Below, piece by piece: positions 27,604-35,912 of a DNA stretch of 64,000 nt; positions within the stretch are counted from its first letter, which is position 1; the number at the start of each line of letters is the position of its first letter. The notes beneath the pieces are model-generated. The model was not told where the DNA came from, searched no databases, and saw only the letters and a program-made list of their open reading frames with translations. Source of the DNA: Akkermansia sp. (GTDB taxonomy: Bacteria > Verrucomicrobiota > Verrucomicrobiia > Verrucomicrobiales > Akkermansiaceae); the NCBI GenBank assembly GCA_030536145.1, contig JAUNQN010000002.1:25778-89777 (forward strand), in the 5' to 3' direction. Both the position numbers and the translations under genes were made by a program.

Positions 27604-28587
27604 CTACTCGTCCCAGTTGTCCTCCGGGTCGTCTGACTCCTGGTCGCTGTGCTTGGGGGCGCTCATGTCCGGCGTGGGGAGTTCCAGGTCAATGAGCCAG
27701 GGCTGGTATTCCGGGGGCAGGGGTGCTTTCAGCGCCACGCGTTCACCGGTGCGCGGGTGGTTGAAGGCAAGCTGCCAGGCGTGGAGCATGAGCCGGCCGG
27801 GCTTGGCTTTCTGGCGCTGGGGGTGGGCGTAGATGGGGTCCCCCACCAGGGGGTGGCCCAGGTGGAGCATGTGCACGCGGATCTGGTGGGTGCGGCCGGT
27901 GTGCAGGGTGCACATGACCAGGGTGGAATCCGTGGCGGCATCATAGCGCAGCACGCGCCAATCCGTGATGGCGGGTTTGCCGCTGCCAGGGTTCACCACG
28001 CACATTTTCATGCGGTTCACGGGGTGGCGGCCTATGTTGGTGAACACGGTGCCTTCATCCTGCCTGGGGCGGCCCTGTACGACGGCCAGATATATCTTGG
28101 AGGTGTCCCGGTGGGCGAACTGGGTGGTGAGGGAGAGGTGGGCGGCATCATTTTTTGCCACGACGATGCAGCCGCTGGTGTCCTTGTCCAGGCGGTGGAC
28201 GATGCCGGGGCGCTCCACGCCGCCGATGCCGGAGAGGTCTCCACAGTGGAAGAGCAGGGCGTTTACCAAGGTGCCGTCCGGGTTGCCGGCGGCGGGGTGT
28301 ACCACCATGCCGCTCTCCTTGTCGATGACGATGACATCGCTGTCCTCGTACAGCACGGAGACGGGTATATCTTGGGGCCGGGCCTCTGCGGCGGCCGGCT
28401 CCGGTATGTTCACATCAATGCGCATGCCTGCCTCCACGGGGGTCTTGGGCTTGGCGGGCTTGCCGTTCACGGTGATGTCGCCGCTTTTGAGCAGGGCCTG
28501 GATGCGTGCGCGTGAGAGCTCCGGGAGTTGGGCTGCCAGGTACTGGTCCAGCCGTGTGCCGGGGGTGGAGTCCGGGGTGATGGTCAT
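27604..28587 (-). CDS. RluA-family 23S rRNA pseudouridine synthase (RluD-like)
   Basis: 327 residues. N-terminal S4 domain ([23 protein letters not shown]), then the catalytic domain with the Asp in HRLDKDTSG and the late [19 protein letters not shown] block. It isomerises uridines in rRNA. It starts 13 nt after nif3 and is the last gene of the hprK transcript. Acidic C-terminal tail. Confidence 0.93.
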   Translation of the reverse strand: MTITPDSTPGTRLDQYLAAQLPELSRARIQALLKSGDITVNGKPAKPKTPVEAGMRIDVNIPEPAAAEARPQDIPVSVLYEDSDVIVIDKESGMVVHPAAGNPDGTLVNALLFHCGDLSGIGGVERPGIVHRLDKDTSGCIVVAKNDAAHLSLTTQFAHRDTSKIYLAVVQGRPRQDEGTVFTNIGRHPVNRMKMCVVNPGSGKPAITDWRVLRYDAATDSTLVMCTLHTGRTHQIRVHMLHLGHPLVGDPIYAHPQRQKAKPGRLMLHAWQLAFNHPRTGERVALKAPLPPEYQPWLIDLELPTPDMSAPKHSDQESDDPEDNWDE

Positions 28588-28600
28588 GGCGGTGCGGTGC

Positions 28601-29359
28601 TTACATGCCGGTGGGGTGGTCTATGAACACGGTGGGCAGGCCGAACGTGCGCTCCAGCAGGGCTCCCAGGGCTTTCACGCCGAAGGTTTCCGTGGCGTAA
28701 TGCCCGGCAAAGAGCATGTTCACGCCCATGTCCCGCGCGGCGTTGGAGACCCAGTGGTTTTCCTCCCCGGTCAGGAAGGTGCCGTAGCCCTTGGCGTGGG
28801 CCTGGTAGATTTCCTCTCCTCCGCCGCCGGAGCAGAGGGCCACGCGCCCGGCGGGTGCTGCGGCATCATGGATAACCCCGGTGACGGCTGCCCCGGTGAG
28901 CGCTGCGTACGCATCCCGCAGTTCTCCCACGGTGCTGGGGTAGGTGCCTGCCAGGCCGATGACGGTGCCGTGGTAGTCCAGCTCCGGGGTGATGTCCTGC
29001 AGCCCCAGGCCGCGGGCTATGCAGGCGTTGTTGCCCAGCTCCGGGTGCATGTCCAGGGGCAGGTGGGCGGAGTAGATGGCCAGGTTGGCATGCAGGGCGG
29101 TTTCCACCTTTTTCTTCCACCATCCGGTCAGGGGGCGCAGGCCGCTCCAGTAGATGCCGTGGTGCAGGATAAGCAGGTCCGCCCCGGCGGCCACGGCGGA
29201 TTCCAGCGTCTGCTGGGAGCCGTCCACCGCCAGCGCCACCTTGGTCACGCAGCCGTTGTTTTCTATCTGCAGGCCGTTGAGCGCCACGGGGGCGTCCTTG
29301 ATTTCGGAGATGCGCAGGGTGGTATCCAGCAGCTTGGTAATATCGGTAAGCGGGGTCAT
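28601..29359 (-). CDS. Nif3-like dinuclear metal-centre protein
   Basis: 252 residues. NIF3/YbgI family: LLILHHGIYW and SAHLPLDMH carry metal-binding His, and a later FAGHYATETFGVKAL block carries another. Members form toroidal hexamers with a two-metal site; a GTP cyclohydrolase I-like role has been proposed for some but is unsettled. Its ATG overlaps the hprK stop, so the two are translationally coupled. Confidence 0.92.
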   Translation of the reverse strand: MTPLTDITKLLDTTLRISEIKDAPVALNGLQIENNGCVTKVALAVDGSQQTLESAVAAGADLLILHHGIYWSGLRPLTGWWKKKVETALHANLAIYSAHLPLDMHPELGNNACIARGLGLQDITPELDYHGTVIGLAGTYPSTVGELRDAYAALTGAAVTGVIHDAAAPAGRVALCSGGGGEEIYQAHAKGYGTFLTGEENHWVSNAARDMGVNMLFAGHYATETFGVKALGALLERTFGLPTVFIDHPTGM

Positions 29360-30330
29360 GATTGTGGGGGGCGTATGGAGTTGTTTTGAATCTGGCGGTG
29401 CAGGCGGCGGGTGAATTCGCTTGCCATGTCGAACCCGCTTTCCTTCAGGTAGCGGCCTAGGGCGGCCACCTCCACCAGGCGGGTCATGTCTCTGCCGGGG
29501 GTAACGGGCAGGTTCAGGGTCTCTATGTCCACACCCAGGATACTGGTGGACTTGTGTTCCATGCCGATGCGCTCCAGCTCGCTGAGCTGGCCGGTGAAGA
29601 GGTCGATGAGCAGGTCCACCTTCTTTTCCCTGCGGTAGGCATTCAGGCCGAAAAGGTTGGTCACGTTGATGATGCCGATGCCGCGGATTTCGATAAAGCC
29701 GCTGCTCAGGTTGGGGGAGGAGGCGATAAGCTCACCGCCGATGTTGCGGATGCGTACCATGTCATCCGCCACCAGGGAGGCACCGCGCTCCACCAGGCCC
29801 AGGGAAATCTCACTCTTGCCGATGCCGCTGGATCCGGTGAGCAGCACGCCCACGCCGCGTACATCCACCATGCAGGCGTGCAGCGTGGTGCTGTCTGCAA
29901 ACTCGTTCTCCAGGATAACCGTGGCGCGGTTCACGAAATTCATCGTCACCAGGCTGGAGTGGAAGATGCACACCTGGTACTGGTCTGCCATCTCCAGCAG
30001 GTCCCCCGGAACCTGGCAGCCGCGGGAGAACACTATGCAGGGAACATCACACCCCAGGATGGCACGCAGGCGCTCCATGCGCTCGCCGGGCTGCATCTGC
30101 TCCCAGTAGGAACATTCCGCCGCGCCGAACACCTGCACGCGCTCATGCGCAAAATAGCCCAGGAACCCCGCCAGCGCCAGGCCGGGCCTGTTCAGGGCCG
30201 GCTGCAGGATATGCCGGGTCATGCCCAGCGGGCTGTTCAGCAGCTGCAGCTCCAGCGTACTGCGGTAGTTCTCGTAAAACCGCGCCACGCTGATGTGGTC
30301 CACTTTCTTCACTATCGGTTCCTTCATCAT
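29356..30330 (-). CDS. hprK: HPr kinase/phosphorylase
   Basis: 324 residues. Walker A GSSGIGKS followed by LVERGASLVADD, and the family signature IEIRGIGIINVTNLFG, are unmistakable. The enzyme phosphorylates a Ser on HPr in response to metabolites. No PTS component is visible here; in Verrucomicrobia and many proteobacteria hprK serves regulatory rather than sugar-uptake roles. Two ATGs (30330, 30327) are possible. It is the first gene of hprK-nif3-RluA-type synthase. Confidence 0.94.
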   Translation of the reverse strand: MMKEPIVKKVDHISVARFYENYRSTLELQLLNSPLGMTRHILQPALNRPGLALAGFLGYFAHERVQVFGAAECSYWEQMQPGERMERLRAILGCDVPCIVFSRGCQVPGDLLEMADQYQVCIFHSSLVTMNFVNRATVILENEFADSTTLHACMVDVRGVGVLLTGSSGIGKSEISLGLVERGASLVADDMVRIRNIGGELIASSPNLSSGFIEIRGIGIINVTNLFGLNAYRREKKVDLLIDLFTGQLSELERIGMEHKSTSILGVDIETLNLPVTPGRDMTRLVEVAALGRYLKESGFDMASEFTRRLHRQIQNNSIRPPQS

Positions 30331-30346
30331 GGCTTTTGCTGTGCCT

Positions 30347-30375
30347 ATTCTACATTATTTCCTCCGCCGCTGCAA
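30347..30375 (-). promoter_or_regulatory. hprK promoter
   Basis: Minus strand TTGCAG (30375-30370), 17 nt, TAGAAT (30352-30347). The leader is about 9 nt. Confidence 0.7.
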
Positions 30376-30567
30376 CCGCAGAATCATGCCGGGCGGAACT
30401 TGTACTTAAGTCAAGGAGAAAAACGGAAGAGATGCAAAAGGTAACAAAAACTGAAGATGAGACTTGAGGTTTTCTTTGCTTTTTGTTCCAACAGGTAAAA
30501 CCCCAAAAAACGAAAAAAGTGAAAATACGAAGTAAAAAACAAGTGTAAAATTGCATTTTTGACCAAG

Positions 30568-30634
30568 CAAATAGAAAAAGTTGTTAAGAAGTGAACAAAA
30601 ATGAAATTTTTCCTTTACTTTTTATTTCTATTTG
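30568..30634. repeat. 10-bp inverted repeat upstream of the AlbA_2 gene
   Basis: CAAATAGAAA (30568-30577) and TTTCTATTTG (30625-30634), 47 nt apart; the second arm ends 1 nt before the -10 box. Possible operator. Confidence 0.5.
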
Positions 30635-30641
30635 TTAAAAT
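30614..30641 (+). promoter_or_regulatory. Candidate promoter of the AlbA_2 gene
   Basis: TTTACT (30614-30619), 16 nt, TAAAAT (30636-30641). The whole area is AT-rich, so chance matches are likely. Confidence 0.5.
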
Positions 30642-30663
30642 ATCCTCAGAAAACTAAAGAACC

Positions 30664-32202
30664 ATGATAGAAGAAGAACTGCACGAACTCATCCGGAAAG
30701 TCCAGCGCCAAGGCTGCGAAGGACAAACCATGGAAATAAAGGCAGCTCGCAGGGGCTGCCCCGAAAAACTCTACGACACCATCTCCGCATTCTCCAACCA
30801 GGATCAAGGCGGCACACTCCTGTTCGGACTGGACGAAAGCAACGACTTTGCCAAGGTCGGCGTCTATGATGCCCAGGCACTCCAGAAGAAAATCATGGAA
30901 TACTGCCTGCAAATGCCCCCCATCGTGCGTCCTGTCATGACCGTGTGCGACGAAGACGGCAAAGTCTTCGTCTCCGCGGAAATCCCTCCCATCGATGTGG
31001 CAGACCGCCCGTGCTTCAAGACATCCCAGGGGCGGCTCAAAGGCGCATACGTCCGTCTGGGCGACGCCGACACGCCCATGACCGAATACGAAGTATACAG
31101 CTACGAGGCCTTCCGCAAGAAATACCGCGACGACATCCGCCCCGTGGAAGGAGTGGGCATGAACATGCTGGATACCGACGCACTGGAGCAGTACATGGAA
31201 AAGGCCCGCAAGGACCGGCCGCACCTGGCCCGCGTGCCGGAAGCGCAGCAGTACGAGCTGATGGGAATCACCCAGGGAGAAAACATCACCCGGGCCGGAC
31301 TGTTCATGTTCGGCCTGTTCCCCCAGGGCTATTACCCCTGCCTGTGCATCACCGCCACGCGCGTACCCGGCACGGAAATAGGCATGGTAGACGAATTCGG
31401 CCACCGCTTTCTCGACTCCAAGCGCATAGAAGGCACCATACCGGAAATGCTGGAGGCCACCCTGGAATTCGTGGAAAAGAACATGCGCATGGCCATGGGG
31501 CTGGACCCGCATACGGGCAGGCGTGTGGATGACCCGGAGTATCCCATGGAAGCCGTGCGCGAAGCCGTGCTGAATGCCCTGGTGCACCGCGACTACAGTA
31601 TGCACACCGAAGGCATGCCCATAGAGGTGAACATGTACGAGGACCGGATGGAAATCCTCAACCCCGGCGGCCTGTACGGGCGGCTTACCGTGGACAAGCT
31701 GGGCCATGCCCAGCCGGATACGCGCAACCCCGCCCTAGTGAGAGCCATGGAACTGTTGGGGGCAACGGAAAACCGCCACTCCGGCATCCCCACCATTCGG
31801 CGCGCCATGGAGCAGCGCAGGCTGCGGCCGCCCGTGTTCATCAACAGGTACGGCGGGTTCAAGGTCGTTTTGTACAACGACTTCGACCCGCCGCCGATGG
31901 ACTTCATGGCAGCGGAAGAGGAACATCCCTACGGTGAGGACACCCCCCCGTACCCCGCGGCCCCGGTGGCACCCGTCCGCAAGCCGGCACCGCCAGCCGT
32001 GGGGGATGAAAAGCAGCTGCTGGAGTTCTGCCGCACCCCGCGCACGCGTGCAGAAATCGTGGCCTACCTCAATATCGCCTCCGCCGCATACGCCCTGCGG
32101 CGGTACCTGGACCCGCTGCTGCAAAGCGGAGCCATCCGCATGACCATTCCGGAGCGCCCTCGCTGCCACAGCCAGCGCTTTGTCACGGTGGAGCGCTGGT
32201 AA
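30664..32202 (+). CDS. AlbA_2/Schlafen-type ATP-binding regulator (RecG-like C-terminus)
   Basis: 512 residues. The N-terminal AlbA_2 (Schlafen) domain shows MEIKAARRGCPEKLYDTISAFSNQDQGGTLLFGLDE. Residues about 290-420 match the HATPase_c_4 module (REAVLNALVHRDYS, MEILNPGGLYGRLTVDKLG, NRHSGIPTIRRAM). A C-terminal winged helix follows a Pro-rich linker. Such proteins are putative transcription regulators and some act in phage defence; function is not assignable here. The 5' part prefers GAA and AAA codons where neighbours prefer GAG and AAG, hinting at different ancestry. Confidence 0.85.
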   Translation: MIEEELHELIRKVQRQGCEGQTMEIKAARRGCPEKLYDTISAFSNQDQGGTLLFGLDESNDFAKVGVYDAQALQKKIMEYCLQMPPIVRPVMTVCDEDGKVFVSAEIPPIDVADRPCFKTSQGRLKGAYVRLGDADTPMTEYEVYSYEAFRKKYRDDIRPVEGVGMNMLDTDALEQYMEKARKDRPHLARVPEAQQYELMGITQGENITRAGLFMFGLFPQGYYPCLCITATRVPGTEIGMVDEFGHRFLDSKRIEGTIPEMLEATLEFVEKNMRMAMGLDPHTGRRVDDPEYPMEAVREAVLNALVHRDYSMHTEGMPIEVNMYEDRMEILNPGGLYGRLTVDKLGHAQPDTRNPALVRAMELLGATENRHSGIPTIRRAMEQRRLRPPVFINRYGGFKVVLYNDFDPPPMDFMAAEEEHPYGEDTPPYPAAPVAPVRKPAPPAVGDEKQLLEFCRTPRTRAEIVAYLNIASAAYALRRYLDPLLQSGAIRMTIPERPRCHSQRFVTVERW

Positions 32203-32228
32203 CAGCACCCCCGTTGCATCAAAGGCAG

Positions 32229-32290
32229 TACCACCCGCCCCGCGGGCATATCCCGGCAAAAGGGTTTGCCATGGGGCGGGGCGGGTGGTA
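32229..32290. repeat. 14-bp inverted repeat overlapping the ROK kinase promoter
   Basis: TACCACCCGCCCCG (32229-32242) and its exact complement (32277-32290). The right arm covers the -35/-10 spacer and the first two bases of the -10. It could be an operator, or a read-through hairpin blocking the promoter. Confidence 0.75.
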
Positions 32291-32294
32291 TACT
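32266..32294 (+). promoter_or_regulatory. ROK kinase promoter
   Basis: TTGCCA (32266-32271), 17 nt, TATACT (32289-32294), 16 nt before ATG 32311. Confidence 0.82.
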
Positions 32295-32310
32295 GTGGAA
32301 AAAACAAGTT

Positions 32311-33255
32311 ATGGCCAAGGCAATAGGAGTAGATTTCGGTGGCACGAGCATCAAGATTGGTGTGACGTGCGGGAGCGAGGTGGTGGAAAAGGCTGAACCG
32401 CTGCCCACGCAGGCGTTCGACAGCCCGCGCAGCATTATGGATGCCATGTGCGCCAGCATCCGCGGGCTGATGGAGCGCCACCCGGATGCGGTGGCGGTGG
32501 GGCTGGGCATGCCCGGCTGGGTGGATTTCTACCGCGGCGTGCTCTACCAGCTCACCAACGTACCCGTGTGGTCGCAGCAGGAACCCGTGCGTGAAATCAT
32601 GGGAGAGGCCCTGGGCCTGCCCATTGTGCTGGACAATGATGCCAACTGCATGGCCTACGCAGAGTGGAAGCTGGGGGCAGGGCGCGGCATGGAGAACATC
32701 GTGTGCCTGACCCTGGGCACCGGCATCGGCGGCGGCATGGTGGTGAACAACCGCATGCTGCGCGCCAAGAACGTATCCTGCGCGGAGCTGGGGCAGACCA
32801 GCATCGACTACCGCGGCAAGGTGGGCACCTTCGGCAATATCGGCGCGGTGGAGGAATACATCGGCAACAACGAGATTGCCGCCTATGCCAGCGAGTGCTA
32901 CAAGGCCGCCGGCATAGACAAGGCCCCTGCGGAGTGTACGCCCTACCTGCTGGATGTGGCAGCCCGCGCAGGGGACACGCTGGCGCGCGGCGTGTACCGC
33001 GATGTGGCGGAAAAGCTGGCCTGCTTGATGATGAACGTGATGTACGCCTTTGCGCCGGAAGCCTTTATCCTGGGTGGCGGCGTGGCAAAGGCCGGGGACC
33101 TGCTGTTCGGCCCGCTGGAGGAGATACTGCGCCGACAGCTGTTCCCTGTGCACGCAGCCAACCTGCGTATCATGCCGGCGCAGTTCGGCGCGGATTCCGG
33201 GCTGGTGGGGGCCGGGCTCATGGCTGCGGACTATGCCGCAGGCACGCTGGAATAA
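32311..33255 (+). CDS. ROK-family sugar kinase lacking the zinc motif
   Basis: 314 residues. The ATP-binding GVDFGGTSIKIG, the DNDANCMAYAEW active site and TLGTGIGGGMV identify a ROK glucokinase or N-acetylhexosamine kinase. The usual zinc site (GH...CxCGxxGCLE) reads GQTSIDYRGKVGTFGNIGAVEEY: the His is Gln and all three Cys are gone, although the surrounding fold is conserved. The start is ATG 32311; the longer frame begins in the promoter. It may phosphorylate imported hexoses for glycolysis with the pyrophosphate-type PFK (inference). Confidence 0.9.
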   Translation: MAKAIGVDFGGTSIKIGVTCGSEVVEKAEPLPTQAFDSPRSIMDAMCASIRGLMERHPDAVAVGLGMPGWVDFYRGVLYQLTNVPVWSQQEPVREIMGEALGLPIVLDNDANCMAYAEWKLGAGRGMENIVCLTLGTGIGGGMVVNNRMLRAKNVSCAELGQTSIDYRGKVGTFGNIGAVEEYIGNNEIAAYASECYKAAGIDKAPAECTPYLLDVAARAGDTLARGVYRDVAEKLACLMMNVMYAFAPEAFILGGGVAKAGDLLFGPLEEILRRQLFPVHAANLRIMPAQFGADSGLVGAGLMAADYAAGTLE

Positions 33256-33297
33256 CGGATATTTTTTGTCATACTCTGAACAGGCACCCCCTGAGCC

Positions 33298-33320
33298 GGG
33301 TTCTATGTAGGTAGGAACCC
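33298..33320 (+). other. Leader hairpin before the large membrane protein gene
   Basis: GGGTTC (33298-33303) pairs with GAACCC (33315-33320), 14 nt before ATG 33335. No T-tract. Role unknown. Confidence 0.4.
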
Positions 33321-33334
33321 TTACCAAGAACGCT

Positions 33335-35227
33335 ATGGAAGAAGAGCAAAACACAGCCGAGACCGCCGCAGGCCAGCCTGCTGCGGAGCCATCCCCTGCC
33401 GCCCCCAAGTTGTCCGCAGCAGTGCTGCCGAAGGAGCCCACCAAGCCCGGACTCAAGCCCACCGGCCCGGCGGAGGACCCCTCCTGGTGGCGCGCAGGCT
33501 GGATTCCGCTGGTGGTGCTGGTGCTGGTTGCTGTTTCCGCAGACCTGCTCTGGCCGCGCATCTGCACGGGCAGCGGTGATTTCCCGGCCCTGGGGTTGGG
33601 TGCCGCGCTGGGCGGCGTGCTGTACCTGGCCGCTATTCTGATACTGCGGCGGGACCTTTCCCGCGGGGAGCAGCTGCTGCTGGGCGGCATGGGCCTGGTG
33701 GGCATGGTGGCGCTGCTGTACTGTGGCAGCACCTTTGCCTGGATAGGGCTTATGCTGCTTCCCCTGCTGGTGATAGTCCTGGGCAACTCCGCCATACCGG
33801 TGGACAACACCAGGCGCTATCGCTCCTGGTGGGGATACTGGCTGGCGCGCCGCAATGCGGAAGACCCGGCCCGTGCGCGCTGGCGCGCCGTGCTGCCCAC
33901 CCTGGTCAGCGTGGTGGTGGGCGTGGTGCTCTTTGCCGCTTTCCTGGGTATCTTTGCCAGCGGCAACCCGGTGGTGGAAAAGGTGTTTGATGCCGTACGC
34001 GATGCCTGGAACCGCCTGCTGGAGTACCTGAACCTGGACTGGGACCTGTGGCTGCACGTGCTGCGCTGGATAGCCGGTATCCTGGGTTTCGGCCTGCTCA
34101 CCCTGCGCCGCAGCGGCATGTCTGCGCCTGCGGCTGCCCCCGCCGCCCCGGCCAAGCCTGCGGGTGTCTCCCTGCTGCCGCAGCTGCCGCTCATGTCCCT
34201 CATCGGCATCAACCTGGCTTTCCTGGTGGCCACCTCCACGGATATCGCCTTCCTGTGGTTCGGCAAGGTGCCGGAGGGAATCTCCCAGACCGCCTACCTG
34301 CATGACGGCGCAGATTCCATCACCTGGGCCTCCGTGCTGGCGGCGGGTATTCTGGTGTTCCTGTTCCGCAGCGGCGGCAGCTCCCGCACGCGGGGCTCCT
34401 GCCGTTTCCTGGGCTTTTTCCTAGTGCTGCAAACCTTCCTGCTGGCGCTGAGCGTGTACCTGCGCCTGTACCACCAGATCGCGGATTTGGGTTTCACGCA
34501 GCGCCGTATCCTGGCGGCGGAATTCATGCTGCTGGGCCTGGCTGGCCTGGTCATCCTGGTTACCTATATGATGCGCGGCGGTGCGTTCCGGCGCTATGTG
34601 GGCTACTGCGTGGGCATCATGGGGCTCATGTGCTTCTCCTTTGCCGTTAATCCCCCCGCCTCCCTGGCGGCGGACCTGAACATGGCTTTCATGGATTCCC
34701 ACCGCCACTGGAAGTTTGAGCCGCGTGATTTCGCCAATGGGCGTTTCGACCCCGCAGACAACCTGGAATTCGCCCTCCGCGTGTATGATGATTCCGCCCG
34801 CCCGGGCCACCCGGTGGTGATGGCTGAGGATACGAAACCCGAGCGCGAATTCCTGGCGCGGAAGATGCACCTTGCCGCCCGTGAGGTGGAGTCCCGCCAC
34901 AAAGAGGACCGCTGGACCCTGTGGAACTGGCGCATGCAGAAGAACCTGCCCGCCGCTGCCAAAATCAAGGCCCGTTTCGACTGGGATGAAAACGGCCGGG
35001 TGAAGGACAACCAGGCGGGTTCCCGCCCGGAGGCCCAGCAGACTGCCGAAGCGGCTCCCGCGCCCGCCGCTCAGCCCGCAGCCGAGCCTGCGCCGGAAGC
35101 AGCACCGGAAGTTGCAGTTCCTGCCGAAGCGGCTCCCGCGCCCGCCGCTCAGCCCGCAGCCGAGCCTGCACCGGAAGCGGCACCGGAAGGCGCGGCTCCT
35201 GCCGAGCCGGCCGCCGCGCAGGAATAG
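33335..35227 (+). CDS. Large polytopic membrane protein, possibly DUF4153/DUF4173-like
   Basis: 630 residues. The Pro/Ala-rich N-terminus (1 to about 45) is cytoplasmic. About 10-12 membrane helices span about 53-450. The YLRLYHQIADLGFTQRRILAAEF segment recalls the 'Y...yGlt..R' feature of DUF4173/DUF4153 proteins; this is by eye. A soluble region (about 455-560) precedes a Pro-Ala-Glu tail made of a 26-residue unit repeated about twice. Function unknown. It ends in a clear terminator. Confidence 0.72.
   Translation: MEEEQNTAETAAGQPAAEPSPAAPKLSAAVLPKEPTKPGLKPTGPAEDPSWWRAGWIPLVVLVLVAVSADLLWPRICTGSGDFPALGLGAALGGVLYLAAILILRRDLSRGEQLLLGGMGLVGMVALLYCGSTFAWIGLMLLPLLVIVLGNSAIPVDNTRRYRSWWGYWLARRNAEDPARARWRAVLPTLVSVVVGVVLFAAFLGIFASGNPVVEKVFDAVRDAWNRLLEYLNLDWDLWLHVLRWIAGILGFGLLTLRRSGMSAPAAAPAAPAKPAGVSLLPQLPLMSLIGINLAFLVATSTDIAFLWFGKVPEGISQTAYLHDGADSITWASVLAAGILVFLFRSGGSSRTRGSCRFLGFFLVLQTFLLALSVYLRLYHQIADLGFTQRRILAAEFMLLGLAGLVILVTYMMRGGAFRRYVGYCVGIMGLMCFSFAVNPPASLAADLNMAFMDSHRHWKFEPRDFANGRFDPADNLEFALRVYDDSARPGHPVVMAEDTKPEREFLARKMHLAAREVESRHKEDRWTLWNWRMQKNLPAAAKIKARFDWDENGRVKDNQAGSRPEAQQTAEAAPAPAAQPAAEPAPEAAPEVAVPAEAAPAPAAQPAAEPAPEAAPEGAAPAEPAAAQE
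35043..35210 (+). repeat. 78-bp tandem repeat inside the membrane protein C-terminus
   Basis: The block beginning TGCCGAAGCGGCTCCCGCG occurs at 35044 and again at 35122, with a third degenerate partial copy near 35200. It encodes a 26-residue Ala/Pro/Glu unit, so copy-number change keeps the frame. Confidence 0.8.
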
Positions 35228-35260
35228 TCCCGGGTATCCGTCCCTCCTTTTGGCAAATCA

Positions 35261-35292
35261 CGTCCGCCCCGCAGCAGGGGCGGACGCTTTTT
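35261..35292 (+). terminator. Terminator after the membrane protein gene
   Basis: A 10-bp stem CGTCCGCCCC (35261-35270) / GGGGCGGACG (35277-35286), then CTTTTT. Confidence 0.92.
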
Positions 35293-35316
35293 ATGGCCGC
35301 CGCAGGTGAAAACAAG

Positions 35317-35345
35317 TTGCCATGCCGCCGGGGAAGTGGTATAGT
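35317..35345 (+). promoter_or_regulatory. Lipoprotein promoter, leaderless geometry
   Basis: TTGCCA (35317-35322), 17 nt, TATAGT (35340-35345), 7 nt to ATG 35353. Confidence 0.8.
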
Positions 35346-35352
35346 GCCGTGT

Positions 35353-35772
35353 ATGAAGATAACCCCTTTACAGAGCAGCAAGGCGGTGGGCTACCCCGTG
35401 CGCGCGCTGGCGCTGGCCGCAGCGGCTGCAGCACTATCCTCTTGCGAGCAGCAGGTAGTGGGCAGCGAGCCCAACCAGGCGGCGGAGCCCACGCCACCCC
35501 CGCAGAAACTGCCCGGCAAGTATCCGGCCAAGGGGGATACTCCCGCCAAGCAGGAACCTAGGCAGGCCCCCAAGCCGCAGCCCCTGCCTGGCGCCCGGGC
35601 GGTACCGGGTGAAAGTTCCGTGCGGGAGCCGGAGCTCCCGCCCCAGCCCCTGCCGGGCGAGCCCCCTGAGCCGTCTCCCAAGGCCCCTGAGGGTTCCAAT
35701 GCCATCCCGCCGGATGAGGTTCCCCAGGCCCTGGGCGGGGATGTGCCCATGCTGATCAAGGAGAAGGAGTGA
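35353..35772 (+). CDS. Proline-rich lipoprotein
   Basis: 139 residues. The signal peptide ends at a lipobox, ALSSC, with Cys31. The mature part is almost wholly Pro, Lys, Gln, Glu and Ala (PPPQKLPGKYP, LPGEPPEPSPKAPEG) and probably disordered, perhaps a spacer reaching through the periplasm. No family recognised. ATG 35353 fits both the signal peptide and the promoter; the longer frame starts upstream of the -35. It ends in a terminator. Confidence 0.78.
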   Translation: MKITPLQSSKAVGYPVRALALAAAAAALSSCEQQVVGSEPNQAAEPTPPPQKLPGKYPAKGDTPAKQEPRQAPKPQPLPGARAVPGESSVREPELPPQPLPGEPPEPSPKAPEGSNAIPPDEVPQALGGDVPMLIKEKE

Positions 35773-35797
35773 GTTCCGCTCCCGTGCCTTTCCAAGC

Positions 35798-35829
35798 GCC
35801 GTGTCCCGCTGCGGGGCTCGGCCTTTTTT
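35798..35829 (+). terminator. Terminator after the proline-rich lipoprotein gene
   Basis: A stem of about 11 bp with one mismatch (35798-35808 with 35812-35822), then CTTTTTT. Confidence 0.85.
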
Positions 35830-35854
35830 GCACCCCTGTGCCGCAGGAATGCAG

Positions 35855-35886
35855 AAAGGGCAGCAGCCGTTCGGCTGCTGCCCTTT
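35855..35886 (-). terminator. Strong symmetric hairpin after pfp
   Basis: A 15-bp perfect stem AAAGGGCAGCAGCCG (35855-35869) / complement (35872-35886) with a 2-nt apex. It lies between convergent genes and can act in both directions. Confidence 0.8.
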
Positions 35887-35912
35887 GAGGTGTTGTGAAG
35901 CGCGTGCGGGGC

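Larger units (their letters stand above)
30331..30663. other. AT-rich divergent intergenic island
   Basis: About 330 bp with no credible gene between hprK (minus) and the AlbA_2 gene (plus). From about 30400 it is far more AT-rich than anything around it, full of A and T runs. It holds the hprK promoter, a candidate plus-strand promoter and an inverted repeat. The composition break suggests an old insertion boundary or a silenced, xenogeneic-type promoter (inference). Confidence 0.7.
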
